A DNA stretch of 48,286 nucleotides from Reyranella sp. (GCA_021732285.1 JAKFVH010000223.1:1-48286); one strand, 5' to 3'; positions 6,555 through 13,718 are shown, numbered from the stretch's first letter. Program-made: numbers and translations. The notes: generated from the letters alone by a model not told the origin.

Positions 6555-8096
6555 ATGGCAGCTGGTCCACCGATGAACGAGATTGCAGCCACACATCTGA
6601 TCGGCGCATCGCAGGATGCGGAGCTTGCCTTCGCCCCCGATCTCACGATCATCGCCTGCACCGAGGCCTACGGCCGGCTCCAAGGCGTTTCCTGCGATGC
6701 CCTGGTCGGCCGGCATGTTCGGCAGGCCTTCCAGGAGGACGGTGCGCGCGAGCAGCTGATCGCTTCCCTCGAACGCGTCTGCCGTGCGCGCAGACCTGAC
6801 CGCATGGCAGGTCGGGCACCTCTTGCTGTCGGCGGCGGCGAGACCGCGCCGTCTGGCACCATGATCAACATGCCGGTGCTGGACGCCGATAGCGGCGTGA
6901 AGTGGATCCTGCACAGCCTCGATGCCCGGCCGGACGACGGTCGCGACCGCCCGGCGATGGCGCTGGCGCTGGAGGCCGCCGAGGCGCGCTTGCGTTCGAT
7001 CCTGCAGACGGTGCCGGACGCCATGATCATCATCGACGATCGCGGCCGCATCGAATCGCTCAGCACCACGGCCGAGCGGCTGTTCGGCTACTCCATGAGC
7101 GAAATCGCAGGCAAGAACATCAGCGTGCTCATGCCCTCGCCCGACCGCGAACAGCACGACGTCTACCTGAAGCGGTATCTGGCCACGGGCGAACGGCGCA
7201 TCATCGGCATCGGCCGCATCGTGGTGGGCCAGCGCAAGGACGGCACGACCTTTCCCATGCATCTCACCGTGGGCGAGCTGCGCTCGGCCGAACGGCACTA
7301 TTTCACCGGCTTCATCCGCGACCTGACCGATCAGCAGCTCACCGAGACCCGGCTGAAGGAGCTGCAATCGGAAGTGACGCACATGTCGCGCTTTACGGCG
7401 CTGGGCGAGATGGCCTCGACGCTGGCGCACGAGATCAACCAGCCGCTGACCGCCATCAGCAACTACCTGCGCGGCAGCCAGCGCCTGCTCGACCGCATCG
7501 ACAGCGAGCAGACGCCCCTGCTGCGCGACGCGCTGGGCAAGGCCGCGGACCAGGCGCTGCGTGCCGGCCATATCATCCGCCGACTGCGCGAGTTCGTGTC
7601 CCGCGGCGAAAGCGACCGGCGGATCGAGAACCTCGCCAAGCTGATCGAGGATGCCAGCACGCTCGCCCTGGTCGGCGCGCGGGAGGCCGGCATCACCGCG
7701 TCGTTCCGGCTCGACCCCAAGGCCGATCTGGTGCTGGCCGATCGCATCCAGATCCAGCAGGTGCTGGTCAACCTGATCCGCAACGCCATGGAGAGCATGA
7801 TCGAGACCGCCAAAGAGCGCAGGCTGGAGATCGCCAGCGCCGCCGGCGCCGGCGATGTCGTGGAGGTCAGCGTCGCCGATACCGGACCGGGGCTCGCGCC
7901 GGAGGTCGCCAGCCATCTGTTCCAGCCCTTCGTCACCACCAAGCGCAAGGGCATGGGGCTGGGGCTTTCGATCTGCCGCACCATCGTCGAGGCGCACGGC
8001 GGCAAGATCTGGGTCGAGGACCGGCCGGGTGGCGGTACGATCTTCCGGTTCACATTGCGCGCCGCTGAGGTAGAGGAGATCGAGCATGGCGGCTGA
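6555..8096 (+). CDS. fixL: FixL oxygen-sensing heme-PAS histidine kinase
   Basis: A 513-residue kinase: an N-terminal divergent PAS-like region (about 10-120), a heme PAS domain (about 145-260), then HisKA and HATPase_c domains. The heme pocket is recognisable: PDREQHDVY holds the proximal heme histidine (H201, matching H200 of Bradyrhizobium FixL), the following KRY arginine matches R206, and IIGIGR holds the distal arginine (R221, matching R220). The residue matching H214 is arginine. The phosphoacceptor is H292 in TLAHEINQPL; N box VNLIRNAMES and G boxes DTGPGL and GMGLGLS follow. No transmembrane segment is seen, so it should be soluble. The start is uncertain (ATG 6555 or 6573; neither has a strong site). 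It overlaps fixJ by 11 nt. In the known pathway, oxygen loss from heme switches on autophosphorylation and transfer to FixJ. Confidence 0.93.
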   Translation: MAAGPPMNEIAATHLIGASQDAELAFAPDLTIIACTEAYGRLQGVSCDALVGRHVRQAFQEDGAREQLIASLERVCRARRPDRMAGRAPLAVGGGETAPSGTMINMPVLDADSGVKWILHSLDARPDDGRDRPAMALALEAAEARLRSILQTVPDAMIIIDDRGRIESLSTTAERLFGYSMSEIAGKNISVLMPSPDREQHDVYLKRYLATGERRIIGIGRIVVGQRKDGTTFPMHLTVGELRSAERHYFTGFIRDLTDQQLTETRLKELQSEVTHMSRFTALGEMASTLAHEINQPLTAISNYLRGSQRLLDRIDSEQTPLLRDALGKAADQALRAGHIIRRLREFVSRGESDRRIENLAKLIEDASTLALVGAREAGITASFRLDPKADLVLADRIQIQQVLVNLIRNAMESMIETAKERRLEIASAAGAGDVVEVSVADTGPGLAPEVASHLFQPFVTTKRKGMGLGLSICRTIVEAHGGKIWVEDRPGGGTIFRFTLRAAEVEEIEHGG

Positions 8097-8700
8097 CGGA
8101 GTGGTTCATGTCATCGACGACGACGCCGACGTGCGTCAGTCGCTGGCCTTCCTGCTCAGCACCGCAGGCTTTGCCGTGCGCGTCCACGATTCGGCAGTCG
8201 CCTTCCTGAAGGTCCTGCCCGAGGTCAAGAATGGCTGCGTCGTCACCGACGTCCGCATGCCGGGGATCGACGGGCTGGAGCTGCAGCGCCGTCTCGGCGA
8301 GCTCGAGCTGCGCCTGCCCGTGATCGTCATGACGGGCCACGGCGACGTGCCGCTTGCCGTCGAGGCCATGAAAGCGGGCGCCGTCGATTTCATCGAGAAG
8401 CCGTTCGATGACGAGGTCATGCTGTCGGCCATCAGGGCCGCACTCGGCCGTCAGGCCGACGACCGGGAACGCAACGCGCGGACGGCGGCGATCCACGAGC
8501 GCATCGCCCGGCTATCCGACCGCGAGCGCGACGTGCTGGAACGGCTGGTGGCCGGCAAGGCCAACAAGGTGATCGCCTATGAGCTCGGCATCAGCCCCCG
8601 GACCGTCGAGGTCTATCGCGCCAACGTCATGACCAAGATGCAGGCCGACAGCCTGTCGGAGCTCGTCCGCATGGCCCTGATCGAGAGCAGCGCATCGTAA
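8086..8700 (+). CDS. fixJ: FixJ response regulator
   Basis: A 204-residue regulator with an N-terminal receiver domain (acidic DDD at 11-13, phosphoacceptor D55 in VVTDVRMPG, T/S in VMTGHGD, lysine in IEKPFDD) and a C-terminal LuxR/NarL-type helix-turn-helix (LSDRERDVLERLVAGKANK then ISPRTVEVYRANVMTKMQA). Length, domain order and the linker match FixJ/TtrR-family proteins. It is co-transcribed and translationally coupled with fixL (the ATG at 8086 precedes the fixL stop). In known systems phosphorylated FixJ dimerises and activates fixK; a candidate site lies at 9775-9795 before fixK here. The gene next downstream carries its own FixK-type box. Confidence 0.93.
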   Translation: MAADGVVHVIDDDADVRQSLAFLLSTAGFAVRVHDSAVAFLKVLPEVKNGCVVTDVRMPGIDGLELQRRLGELELRLPVIVMTGHGDVPLAVEAMKAGAVDFIEKPFDDEVMLSAIRAALGRQADDRERNARTAAIHERIARLSDRERDVLERLVAGKANKVIAYELGISPRTVEVYRANVMTKMQADSLSELVRMALIESSAS

Positions 8701-8713
8701 AGCCGTTGGCGGT

Positions 8714-8727
8714 TTGCGCTGGATCAA
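8714..8727. promoter_or_regulatory. FixK-type box upstream of receiver-protein operon
   Basis: TTGCGCTGGATCAA has the ATCAA half site and a degenerate TTGCG half, the same form as at 6471-6484. It lies between the fixJ stop (8700) and the ATG at 8762, centred 41 nt upstream of that ATG, which leaves a short leader if it acts as a class II activator site. Confidence 0.6.
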
Positions 8728-8761
8728 AGCGAACCCTGGTCCTGGTGAGGATGCTTGCCGG

Positions 8762-9139
8762 ATGTCGCCAGTGCCGGAAACCGTCCTTGTCGTCGATGAC
8801 GACGCCGCCGTCCGGGCGGCCCTGAAGTTCGCCCTGGAAGTTGAGGGCTTCCACGTCCAGCTCTATGATCGCCCGCAAGCGTTGCTGGCCGACCACAACC
8901 TGCCCGAGCGGGCCTGCCTGGTCATTGACTATCGCATGCCCGAGATCGACGGCATCGAGCTGGTCGACCAGCTGCGCAGCCGTAATGTCTCGCTTCCGGC
9001 CATCCTGATCAGTGGCCGCGTCAACAAGCATCTGAGAAGCCTGGCGCAGCGTTCGGGCGTGACGCTGGTGCTGGAAAAGCCTCTGTCGGATACCGCTCTG
9101 GTGGAAAGCATCCGTGGAGCGCTGGCCGCAGCTGCCTGA
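8762..9139 (+). CDS. Single-domain receiver protein (FixJ-receiver-like, no output domain)
   Basis: A 125-residue stand-alone receiver domain: DDD near residues 12-14, the phosphoacceptor aspartate in LVIDYRMPEIDG, a serine in ILISGRV, and the conserved lysine in VLEKPLS. It has no DNA-binding or enzymatic domain. Receiver-only proteins near FixLJ can act as phosphate sinks, as FixT-like antagonists, or as a second output; sequence alone does not decide. The start at ATG 8762 follows a GTGAGG about 12 nt upstream; an in-frame TTG at 8714 coincides with the FixK box and is unlikely. It is first in a run with the DUF883 and holin-like genes (gap 10 nt, then a 4-nt overlap). Confidence 0.85.
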   Translation: MSPVPETVLVVDDDAAVRAALKFALEVEGFHVQLYDRPQALLADHNLPERACLVIDYRMPEIDGIELVDQLRSRNVSLPAILISGRVNKHLRSLAQRSGVTLVLEKPLSDTALVESIRGALAAAA

Positions 9140-9149
9140 GGAGACGACC

Positions 9150-9479
9150 ATGAGCAAGGGCGTGAAAGACACATTCGGTTATCTCGGCACCGAACAGGTG
9201 GCGTTGCGCGAGCAGCTCGACCAACTCTCGATGACCCTGCAGGAGCTTGCGAAGGCGGAAGGCGCCGAGGCAATCAAGGCGGCAAGCGATGCCGCGCGCC
9301 GCGTCGCCGACCGCGCCGGCGAGATCGCCGACGAGCTCGCCGGCAAGGCCGACGCCGTCACGGCCGCGGCAGCCAAGGGCCGCGTCCAGGTCGAAGACGC
9401 CATTCGCGAGCAGCCTCTGATAGCGGTGTCGCTGGCGGCGGCGGCCGGCTTCCTGCTGGCCCTGCTGGTGCGGCGATGA
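9150..9479 (+). CDS. DUF883/ElaB-YqjD-type membrane-anchored protein
   Basis: A 109-residue protein: a long amphipathic, alanine-rich helix (about 20-80) and a C-terminal hydrophobic anchor after the family signature REQPLIAVSLAAAAGFLLAL, ending VRR. This layout is that of the ElaB/YqjD/DUF883 family, whose studied members bind ribosomes at the inner membrane in stationary phase. The ribosome binding site GAGGAG overlaps the stop of the preceding receiver gene. The last 4 nt overlap the next gene (ATGA), so the pair are probably translated together. Together with the translational-machinery-like protein at 4583-4960 it hints at ribosome hibernation under low oxygen, an inference. Confidence 0.75.
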   Translation: MSKGVKDTFGYLGTEQVALREQLDQLSMTLQELAKAEGAEAIKAASDAARRVADRAGEIADELAGKADAVTAAAAKGRVQVEDAIREQPLIAVSLAAAAGFLLALLVRR

Positions 9480-9766
9480 GCCCGCCGTCGCAGGACGGAT
9501 CGTCCCTGCTGACGACGCTGGTGAAGTCGCTGGCGGCCATCGGAGCCCTGTCCGTCGGCGCGGCCGCGCGGCGGGCGGCCTCGACTGCCGGCGGCTATGT
9601 CATTGTCGCCCTCCTGTTCACCGTCAGCCTGTGCTTCCTCACCTTTGCCGGCTATCGCGCCCTCGAGCAGGCGATGGGCGGCATCCAGGCCTCGCTGATC
9701 GTGGGTTGCGCCTATCTTTTCCTGGCCCTGGTCGCAGCCCTCGTGCTGCAAATCCGGCGGCGCTGA
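9476..9766 (+). CDS. Holin-superfamily-like two-helix membrane protein
   Basis: A 96-residue protein with two strong transmembrane helices (about 40-62, GGYVIVALLFTVSLCFLTFA, and 70-92, ASLIVGCAYLFLALVAALVL) and a basic C-terminus QIRRR. The arrangement resembles the phage-holin-3-6-like (PF07332) membrane proteins that often follow DUF883 genes in proteobacteria; they are not known to be lytic in that setting. It overlaps the DUF883 gene by ATGA and ends the receiver operon; the candidate FixJ site for fixK begins 9 nt after its stop. Confidence 0.65.
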   Translation: MSPPSQDGSSLLTTLVKSLAAIGALSVGAAARRAASTAGGYVIVALLFTVSLCFLTFAGYRALEQAMGGIQASLIVGCAYLFLALVAALVLQIRRR

Positions 9767-9774
9767 GCGGCGAC

Positions 9775-9795
9775 CTACGTAGAATTCCTTAGTTC
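9775..9795 (+). promoter_or_regulatory. Candidate FixJ-binding site upstream of fixK
   Basis: TACGTAGAATTCCTTAG at 9776-9792 resembles the rhizobial FixJ target as I remember it (AGTA, a short A/T run with TTCC, then TTAG). It lies 75-95 nt upstream of the fixK ATG and contains the 8-bp palindrome CTACGTAG. The FixK-type dyad is absent here, so fixK would be under FixJ rather than autoregulation. Confidence 0.35.
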
Positions 9796-9868
9796 AATAC
9801 CTGAATGGCTGGTCAGCCGCAGGAGGGCTACTCAACGCACATCGAGAGCCCTTCAGCCGGAGACAGCC

Positions 9869-10543
9869 ATGCAGGTCCAGACCGCCGCCCAAGCCAGCAA
9901 GTTTCCGGCAGCTGCTTTCGGCCGGCGGCCTCCCGCGACGGCGCGAATGCCGGCCGGCATGCAGATCGTGCTGGCCAAAGGCGAGGAGCTGTTCGCCGAA
10001 GGCGATGAAGCCGAGTTCTTCTATCAGGTCGTGTCGGGCGCCATCCGCTCGTACAAGCTGCTGAGCGACGGCCGCCGCCAGATCGACGCCTTCCATCTGC
10101 GCGGCGACATCTTCGGCCTGGAGGCCGGCAGCAACCATCGCTTCTCCGCCGAGGCGGTCGGCGCCGCCACCGTGATCGCCTATCGCCGCAGCCGGCTCAG
10201 TGCGTTGATCGAGGACGATACCGCGTTTCGCGACCGCATCATGACGGCGACGCTGCGCAGCCTGGAGCGCGCCCAGGACCACATGCTGCTGCTCGGCCGC
10301 AAGACGGCGCAGGAGAAGATGGCGACCTTCCTGCTCGACATGGCCGAACGCCTGTCCAAGGACGATGAGCATTTCGAGTTGCCGATGCAGCGCTCCGACA
10401 TCGCCGACCACCTCGGCCTCACCATCGAGACGGTGTCGCGCACGCTGACCCAGTTCGCGCGCAGCGGCCTGATCCGCCTGCTGCCGGCCGGCCGGTCGAT
10501 CGGTCTCTGCAACAAAATGGCCCTGCGCGGCCTTAACGCCTAG
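9869..10543 (+). CDS. fixK: FixK-type Crp/Fnr transcription regulator
   Basis: A 224-residue Crp/Fnr protein: cyclic-nucleotide-binding-like beta roll (about 30-120), dimer helix (about 120-155), and winged HTH (about 165-215). The recognition helix TIETVSRTL carries E187, S190 and R191, the E-x-x-S-R set that reads TTGAT half sites, matching the boxes found around this locus. There is no N-terminal cysteine cluster, so it is a FixK-like rather than an oxygen-labile FNR-like protein. The site corresponding to redox-sensitive Cys183 of Bradyrhizobium FixK2 appears to be serine (S190). GGAGACAGCC precedes the ATG. It heads a run with a phasin and the second CBS-BON gene (gaps about 25 nt). Confidence 0.9.
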   Translation: MQVQTAAQASKFPAAAFGRRPPATARMPAGMQIVLAKGEELFAEGDEAEFFYQVVSGAIRSYKLLSDGRRQIDAFHLRGDIFGLEAGSNHRFSAEAVGAATVIAYRRSRLSALIEDDTAFRDRIMTATLRSLERAQDHMLLLGRKTAQEKMATFLLDMAERLSKDDEHFELPMQRSDIADHLGLTIETVSRTLTQFARSGLIRLLPAGRSIGLCNKMALRGLNA

Positions 10544-10568
10544 CGAGGTTCACTCTCCGGAGGACGCG

Positions 10569-10889
10569 ATGAGCACCACGCCAGATCCCGTCACCATGAC
10601 GATGATGTCGGCCAGCGACGCCCTGCAGACCTGCACCGAGGCCTGCGCCGAATGGCAGCGCGAGATCGCGCGTTTCGCCGATCTCCGGCTGGACGCGAAC
10701 CGCCGCAGCTGGGAAGCGCTGATGACGGCACGCGACATCCCCGGCGTCATCAAAGGGCAGCAGGAATGGGGCCTGCAAGCCGCGACGGATTACACGCAGG
10801 AGGCCGTCAGGCTCACGCGCCTGCTGACCGCCCTTTCGTTGACGGGCACGACGCCGGCCGTCCAGGACGCCGCCAGGCTCGTTGCCTGA
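10569..10889 (+). CDS. Phasin-family-like small protein
   Basis: A 106-residue, mostly helical protein with the phasin-like core CAEWQREIARFADLRLDANR followed by ARDIPGVIKGQQEWGLQAATDYTQEAVRLT. Phasins coat PHB granules and control their size and number. CGGAGGACGCG is a strong ribosome binding site. Its place directly behind fixK (25 nt) and before a CBS-BON protein suggests that storage-granule state is tied to oxygen supply in this organism, which also carries PHB-turnover genes at 29.1-33.4 kb. The assignment rests on pattern similarity; a non-granule member of the family is possible. Confidence 0.7.
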   Translation: MSTTPDPVTMTMMSASDALQTCTEACAEWQREIARFADLRLDANRRSWEALMTARDIPGVIKGQQEWGLQAATDYTQEAVRLTRLLTALSLTGTTPAVQDAARLVA

Positions 10890-10913
10890 CGGCACCGTTG
10901 AAGGGAGCACGCC

Positions 10914-11609
10914 ATGCGCGCAAAGGATGTCATGATTGACGACGTCATCTGCATCAACGTCAAGGAGTCGGTGTTCGACGCTGCCGAGCTGCTGCTCGGC
11001 GCGGGCGTGAGCGCCGCCCCGGTCGTCGACAGCACGGGCGCCGTCGTCGGCATCGTCAGCGAGGCCGATCTCATCCGCCGGGCCGAGATCGAGACGACAG
11101 CCAAGAAGAGCTGGCTGGCGCGCCTGTTGGATAGCGAGGCCTCGGCAGCCCACGACTTCGTTGCGGCAAACACCCGACGGGTGTCCGATGTCATGACCGA
11201 GGAAGTCGTGACGGCGAGCGAAGATGCCACGCTTGGCGAGTTGGTCGGGCTGATGGAGCAGCACGGCATCAAGCGCATCCCGATCGTTCGCGGCCGCATT
11301 CCAGTGGGGGTCGTAAGCCGCTCGAATCTCCTGCGTGCGCTCCTGTCGCGCGAGCCGGACCGTCCGGTGCTGCAGCCGACCGACAAGGCGTTGCGCAAGG
11401 CCGTCGTCGAGGCGCTGGAGCACCGGCCCTGGACGTCGAAATGGCCGACCAACGTCTTCGCCAATGACGGCGTCGTCCATCTCTGGGGCTTCGTCGACGG
11501 CGAGGAGGTGCGCAAGGCCTACCGCGTCGCCGCCGAGAACGTGCCCGGCGTCCGTCGGGTGAAGAGCCACCTGCGCGCGCTGCCGCCGTCGGTCGGCATG
11601 GGCGTCTGA
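10914..11609 (+). CDS. CBS-CBS-BON domain protein (copy 2)
   Basis: A 231-residue protein with two CBS domains (DVMIDDVICINVKESVFDAA, APVVDSTGAVVGIVSEADLI; then DVMTEEVVTASEDATLGELV and VGVVSRSNLLRALL) and a C-terminal BON domain (VFANDGVVHLWGFVDGEEVR, then VPGVRRVKSHL). It is collinear with the protein at 5718-6410, including the KSWLARLLD/RSWLQRLLA linker between the CBS domains, so the two are paralogues. It is third in the fixK run, 24 nt after the phasin gene and behind AAGGGAGC. CBS pairs are likely to sense adenylate charge; the BON domain may hold the protein at a membrane or in an assembly. Confidence 0.87.
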   Translation: MRAKDVMIDDVICINVKESVFDAAELLLGAGVSAAPVVDSTGAVVGIVSEADLIRRAEIETTAKKSWLARLLDSEASAAHDFVAANTRRVSDVMTEEVVTASEDATLGELVGLMEQHGIKRIPIVRGRIPVGVVSRSNLLRALLSREPDRPVLQPTDKALRKAVVEALEHRPWTSKWPTNVFANDGVVHLWGFVDGEEVRKAYRVAAENVPGVRRVKSHLRALPPSVGMGV

Positions 11610-11625
11610 CACACGGCTTCAAGAT

Positions 11626-11648
11626 CCCGCGGCAGAAACAGCCGCGGG
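11626..11648. terminator. Hairpin between convergent genes (probable terminator)
   Basis: CCCGCGGC at 11626-11633 pairs perfectly with GCCGCGGG at 11641-11648 around the 7-nt loop AGAAACA. It stands between the stop of the CBS-BON gene (11609) and the stop of the convergent dioxygenase gene (11657), so it could end transcripts from both sides. There is no T-tract. Confidence 0.55.
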
Positions 11649-11656
11649 TGGCCCGA

Positions 11657-12520
11657 TCATCCCCTGCCCGCCATCAGCGCCGCCTGGTCCTCCGGCGCAT
11701 AAAAGAAGTCGCCGGGGCGGAAATCATGGCCGAGGTCGCCCAGCAGGCGGCGCTGGCGCGGCGTGCAGCGCTCGAACAGCGCGGCGTAGGGCGTGCCGAA
11801 ATCGTACGGCCGCATGAACATCTGGCAGTAGTTGTAGAGGATGGTCTTGCGCGCCTTGCCCGAGCGGTTGGGTGACGGCCCGTGCCAGATCGCGTGCGGG
11901 AAGACGTAGGCGTCGCCGGCCTTGCCGAGCAGCGGCACCGCGCCCGGCATGTGCGGGTTGGGGATGCGCTCGGCACGCTCCGGGAACGGCCGCAGGTGGC
12001 TGCCGGGAAAGATCGTGAAGTTGCCGCTGTCGGGCTCGGTGACGTCGGTCAGCAGGTACATCACCTTGACCGCCAGCGGCCGGCTGGTCTCGGTGACGCG
12101 GATGGCGCGCTGGGCCTCGCCGCCGTCGGTGTGGGTGTAGCCGGGGAACGTCTCGGTCGAGGCGCGCACGATCGCCTGGCTCATCGAGAACTGGATGTAG
12201 GGACCCATCAGGTCGAGGATCAGGTCGAACACGCGCGGCCGGTCGATCAGGTCGATGAACGCCTGGTGGTAGGTCAGCAGGTCGCGGCGATCCATGAAGG
12301 CTTCCGGGTTCGGATCGGCATGATCGACCCAGGCATAGTGGCCGCGCGGCAGCTTGCCCGGCGCCGGCTCGTAGCCCGGCTGCGTCCGCACGCGGTCGAT
12401 CTGCTGGGAGAAGAAATCCACTTCCGCCGGGGTGAGCGCGCCCTCGAGCTGCAGGTAGCCGTCGACCGCCCACTGCTCGCGCTGCTCTTCGGTCAAAGCC
12501 CGTGTGGTGTTGGCCAGCAT
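11657..12520 (-). CDS. Phytanoyl-CoA dioxygenase family Fe(II)/2-oxoglutarate oxygenase
   Basis: A 287-residue PhyH-superfamily protein. The metal triad is visible: H130 and D132 in GYTHTDGGEAQR and H213 in PHAIWHGPSPN; R224 in GKARKTI is placed to bind 2-oxoglutarate. Family members hydroxylate small acyl or natural-product substrates in the cytoplasm; the substrate here is unknown. AAGGAGG lies directly before the ATG at 12520, so that start is firm, and longer upstream extensions run into the deaminase gene. It is the last gene of a minus-strand series beginning with ABC permeases, but a 136-nt gap separates it from the deaminase and I see nothing specific in that gap. Confidence 0.85.
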   Translation of the reverse strand: MLANTTRALTEEQREQWAVDGYLQLEGALTPAEVDFFSQQIDRVRTQPGYEPAPGKLPRGHYAWVDHADPNPEAFMDRRDLLTYHQAFIDLIDRPRVFDLILDLMGPYIQFSMSQAIVRASTETFPGYTHTDGGEAQRAIRVTETSRPLAVKVMYLLTDVTEPDSGNFTIFPGSHLRPFPERAERIPNPHMPGAVPLLGKAGDAYVFPHAIWHGPSPNRSGKARKTILYNYCQMFMRPYDFGTPYAALFERCTPRQRRLLGDLGHDFRPGDFFYAPEDQAALMAGRG

Positions 12521-12656
12521 GCTGTCCTCCTTGCTGGCCGTATTTAACCGCTGCAGCTCACCCAGCGTCCAGCGCGCGGTCCCGCCCTGCGGTCGTGGAC
12601 GAGCGACGCTACTCTCAGCGCGACACCCATCGCGGTCCTTCCAACCCCTTGAGCAG

Positions 12657-13694
12657 TCAGGCGACTCCATGTTCTTCGCGCAGGGCAGCGAAGCTGGCAT
12701 GAAACTCTGCTGCAAACTGCGCTTTCGCTGCACTGGTCATACAAGAGGCCTCGATCGCGTTTAGCGTCAACGATGCGATCGCATCGACGCCAAGTCCATG
12801 ACTCTGCGACACCTTTCTAAATTCGTCAGTGAGAGTTGTATTGAACATCGTCGGGTCGTCGGAATTAACAGTAAGCAAGAGGCCTGCTTGCAACAAAGCG
12901 CCGATCGGATGTTGCTCAAAGGATGGCACGCCCGCCAAACAGACGTTGCTAGTAGGACAGAGTTCCAAGGGCACCCGCCGATCCCTGAGTTCCGCGACCA
13001 GAAATGGATCTTCCAGGCAGCGAATGCCATGGCCAATACGATACGCCCCGAGGGCTCGCAGGGCGCCCCAGATACTAGCGGGCCCAACTGTTTCGCCGGC
13101 ATGCGGCACGCTTGGAAGGCCAGCCGCTCGTGCCCGTTCGAACGCCAATCGGAAACGTTCGGGTGGATTGTTGGTTTCATTGCCGCCGAGACCAAATGCG
13201 ACGACGCCGTCTGCCGCTCCAGAGATAGCCCAGTTCGCCACGGTTATTCCTTCGTCCCCCGTGATGTTTCTTGGGATGTCGATGACGATGCCCGATTCGA
13301 TTCCATGCTCCTGTCGTGCCCACGTTCGAGCACGATTGAGCGCAGCGAGCTGGGCCTGAAATTCAAGGTTGGCGTGTTTGACGTGGACCCAGGCGGTATG
13401 AGTGAATTCGGTATAGCGTATGTTCTGCGCGGCTTGGCCTGCGAGGAAGTCGCGTGCAACTTCTTCGATATCTTCCTGGTCTTGGATGCAGTGCGACGCT
13501 GCGACGTAGATTTCGATGAAGTGCGCGAAGTCTCTGAAGCGGAACCAGTCACGCATCCCTTCGACAGTCGACACGGGGAGCGGTACAGCGTTCTTCCGGG
13601 CGAGGGCCAATAGCCGCTGTGGCGTTATCGCTCCGATCAAGTGCACGTGCAGCTCGACTTTCGGCATCGAGCGAATGAACCCTTCGAGCGACAC
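12657..13694 (-). CDS. Adenosine deaminase-family hydrolase
   Basis: A 345-residue amidohydrolase of the adenosine/adenine deaminase group. Zinc-site and catalytic residues are all present: H16 and H18 in ELHVHLIG, H198 and E201 in PHAGET, H222 in GHGIR, and D279-D280 in VNSDDPTMF. It should remove the 6-amino group of adenosine, adenine or a related purine; substrate choice within the family is not clear, and the motif is HVHLIGA instead of the usual HLHLDGS. GTG 13694 is preceded by GGAAGGG at a good distance. Base composition is visibly lower in G+C than its neighbours, suggesting transfer. It follows a 53-residue membrane protein and an ABC importer set on the same strand, which suggests nucleoside uptake and use. 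Confidence 0.85.
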   Translation of the reverse strand: MSLEGFIRSMPKVELHVHLIGAITPQRLLALARKNAVPLPVSTVEGMRDWFRFRDFAHFIEIYVAASHCIQDQEDIEEVARDFLAGQAAQNIRYTEFTHTAWVHVKHANLEFQAQLAALNRARTWARQEHGIESGIVIDIPRNITGDEGITVANWAISGAADGVVAFGLGGNETNNPPERFRLAFERARAAGLPSVPHAGETVGPASIWGALRALGAYRIGHGIRCLEDPFLVAELRDRRVPLELCPTSNVCLAGVPSFEQHPIGALLQAGLLLTVNSDDPTMFNTTLTDEFRKVSQSHGLGVDAIASLTLNAIEASCMTSAAKAQFAAEFHASFAALREEHGVA

Positions 13695-13718
13695 TGAGGT
13701 GCCCTTCCAGATACTCGA

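Noticed and set aside
5718-8087. Minus-strand frame of 789 residues running from the CBS-BON gene through fixL
   Set aside because: Only the last 230 residues are a real protein; the rest is antisense to fixL, and a good start with ribosome binding site exists at 6410.
5019-8727. Idea that the four FNR boxes are chance matches
   Set aside because: The perfect dyad and three near matches sit in short promoter gaps near a fixK gene; chance seems unlikely, though the two TTGCG half-degenerate boxes are weaker.
9476-9766. Holin-like protein as evidence of a prophage
   Set aside because: No lysin, capsid, tail or integrase genes nearby; this family is often chromosomal behind DUF883 genes.
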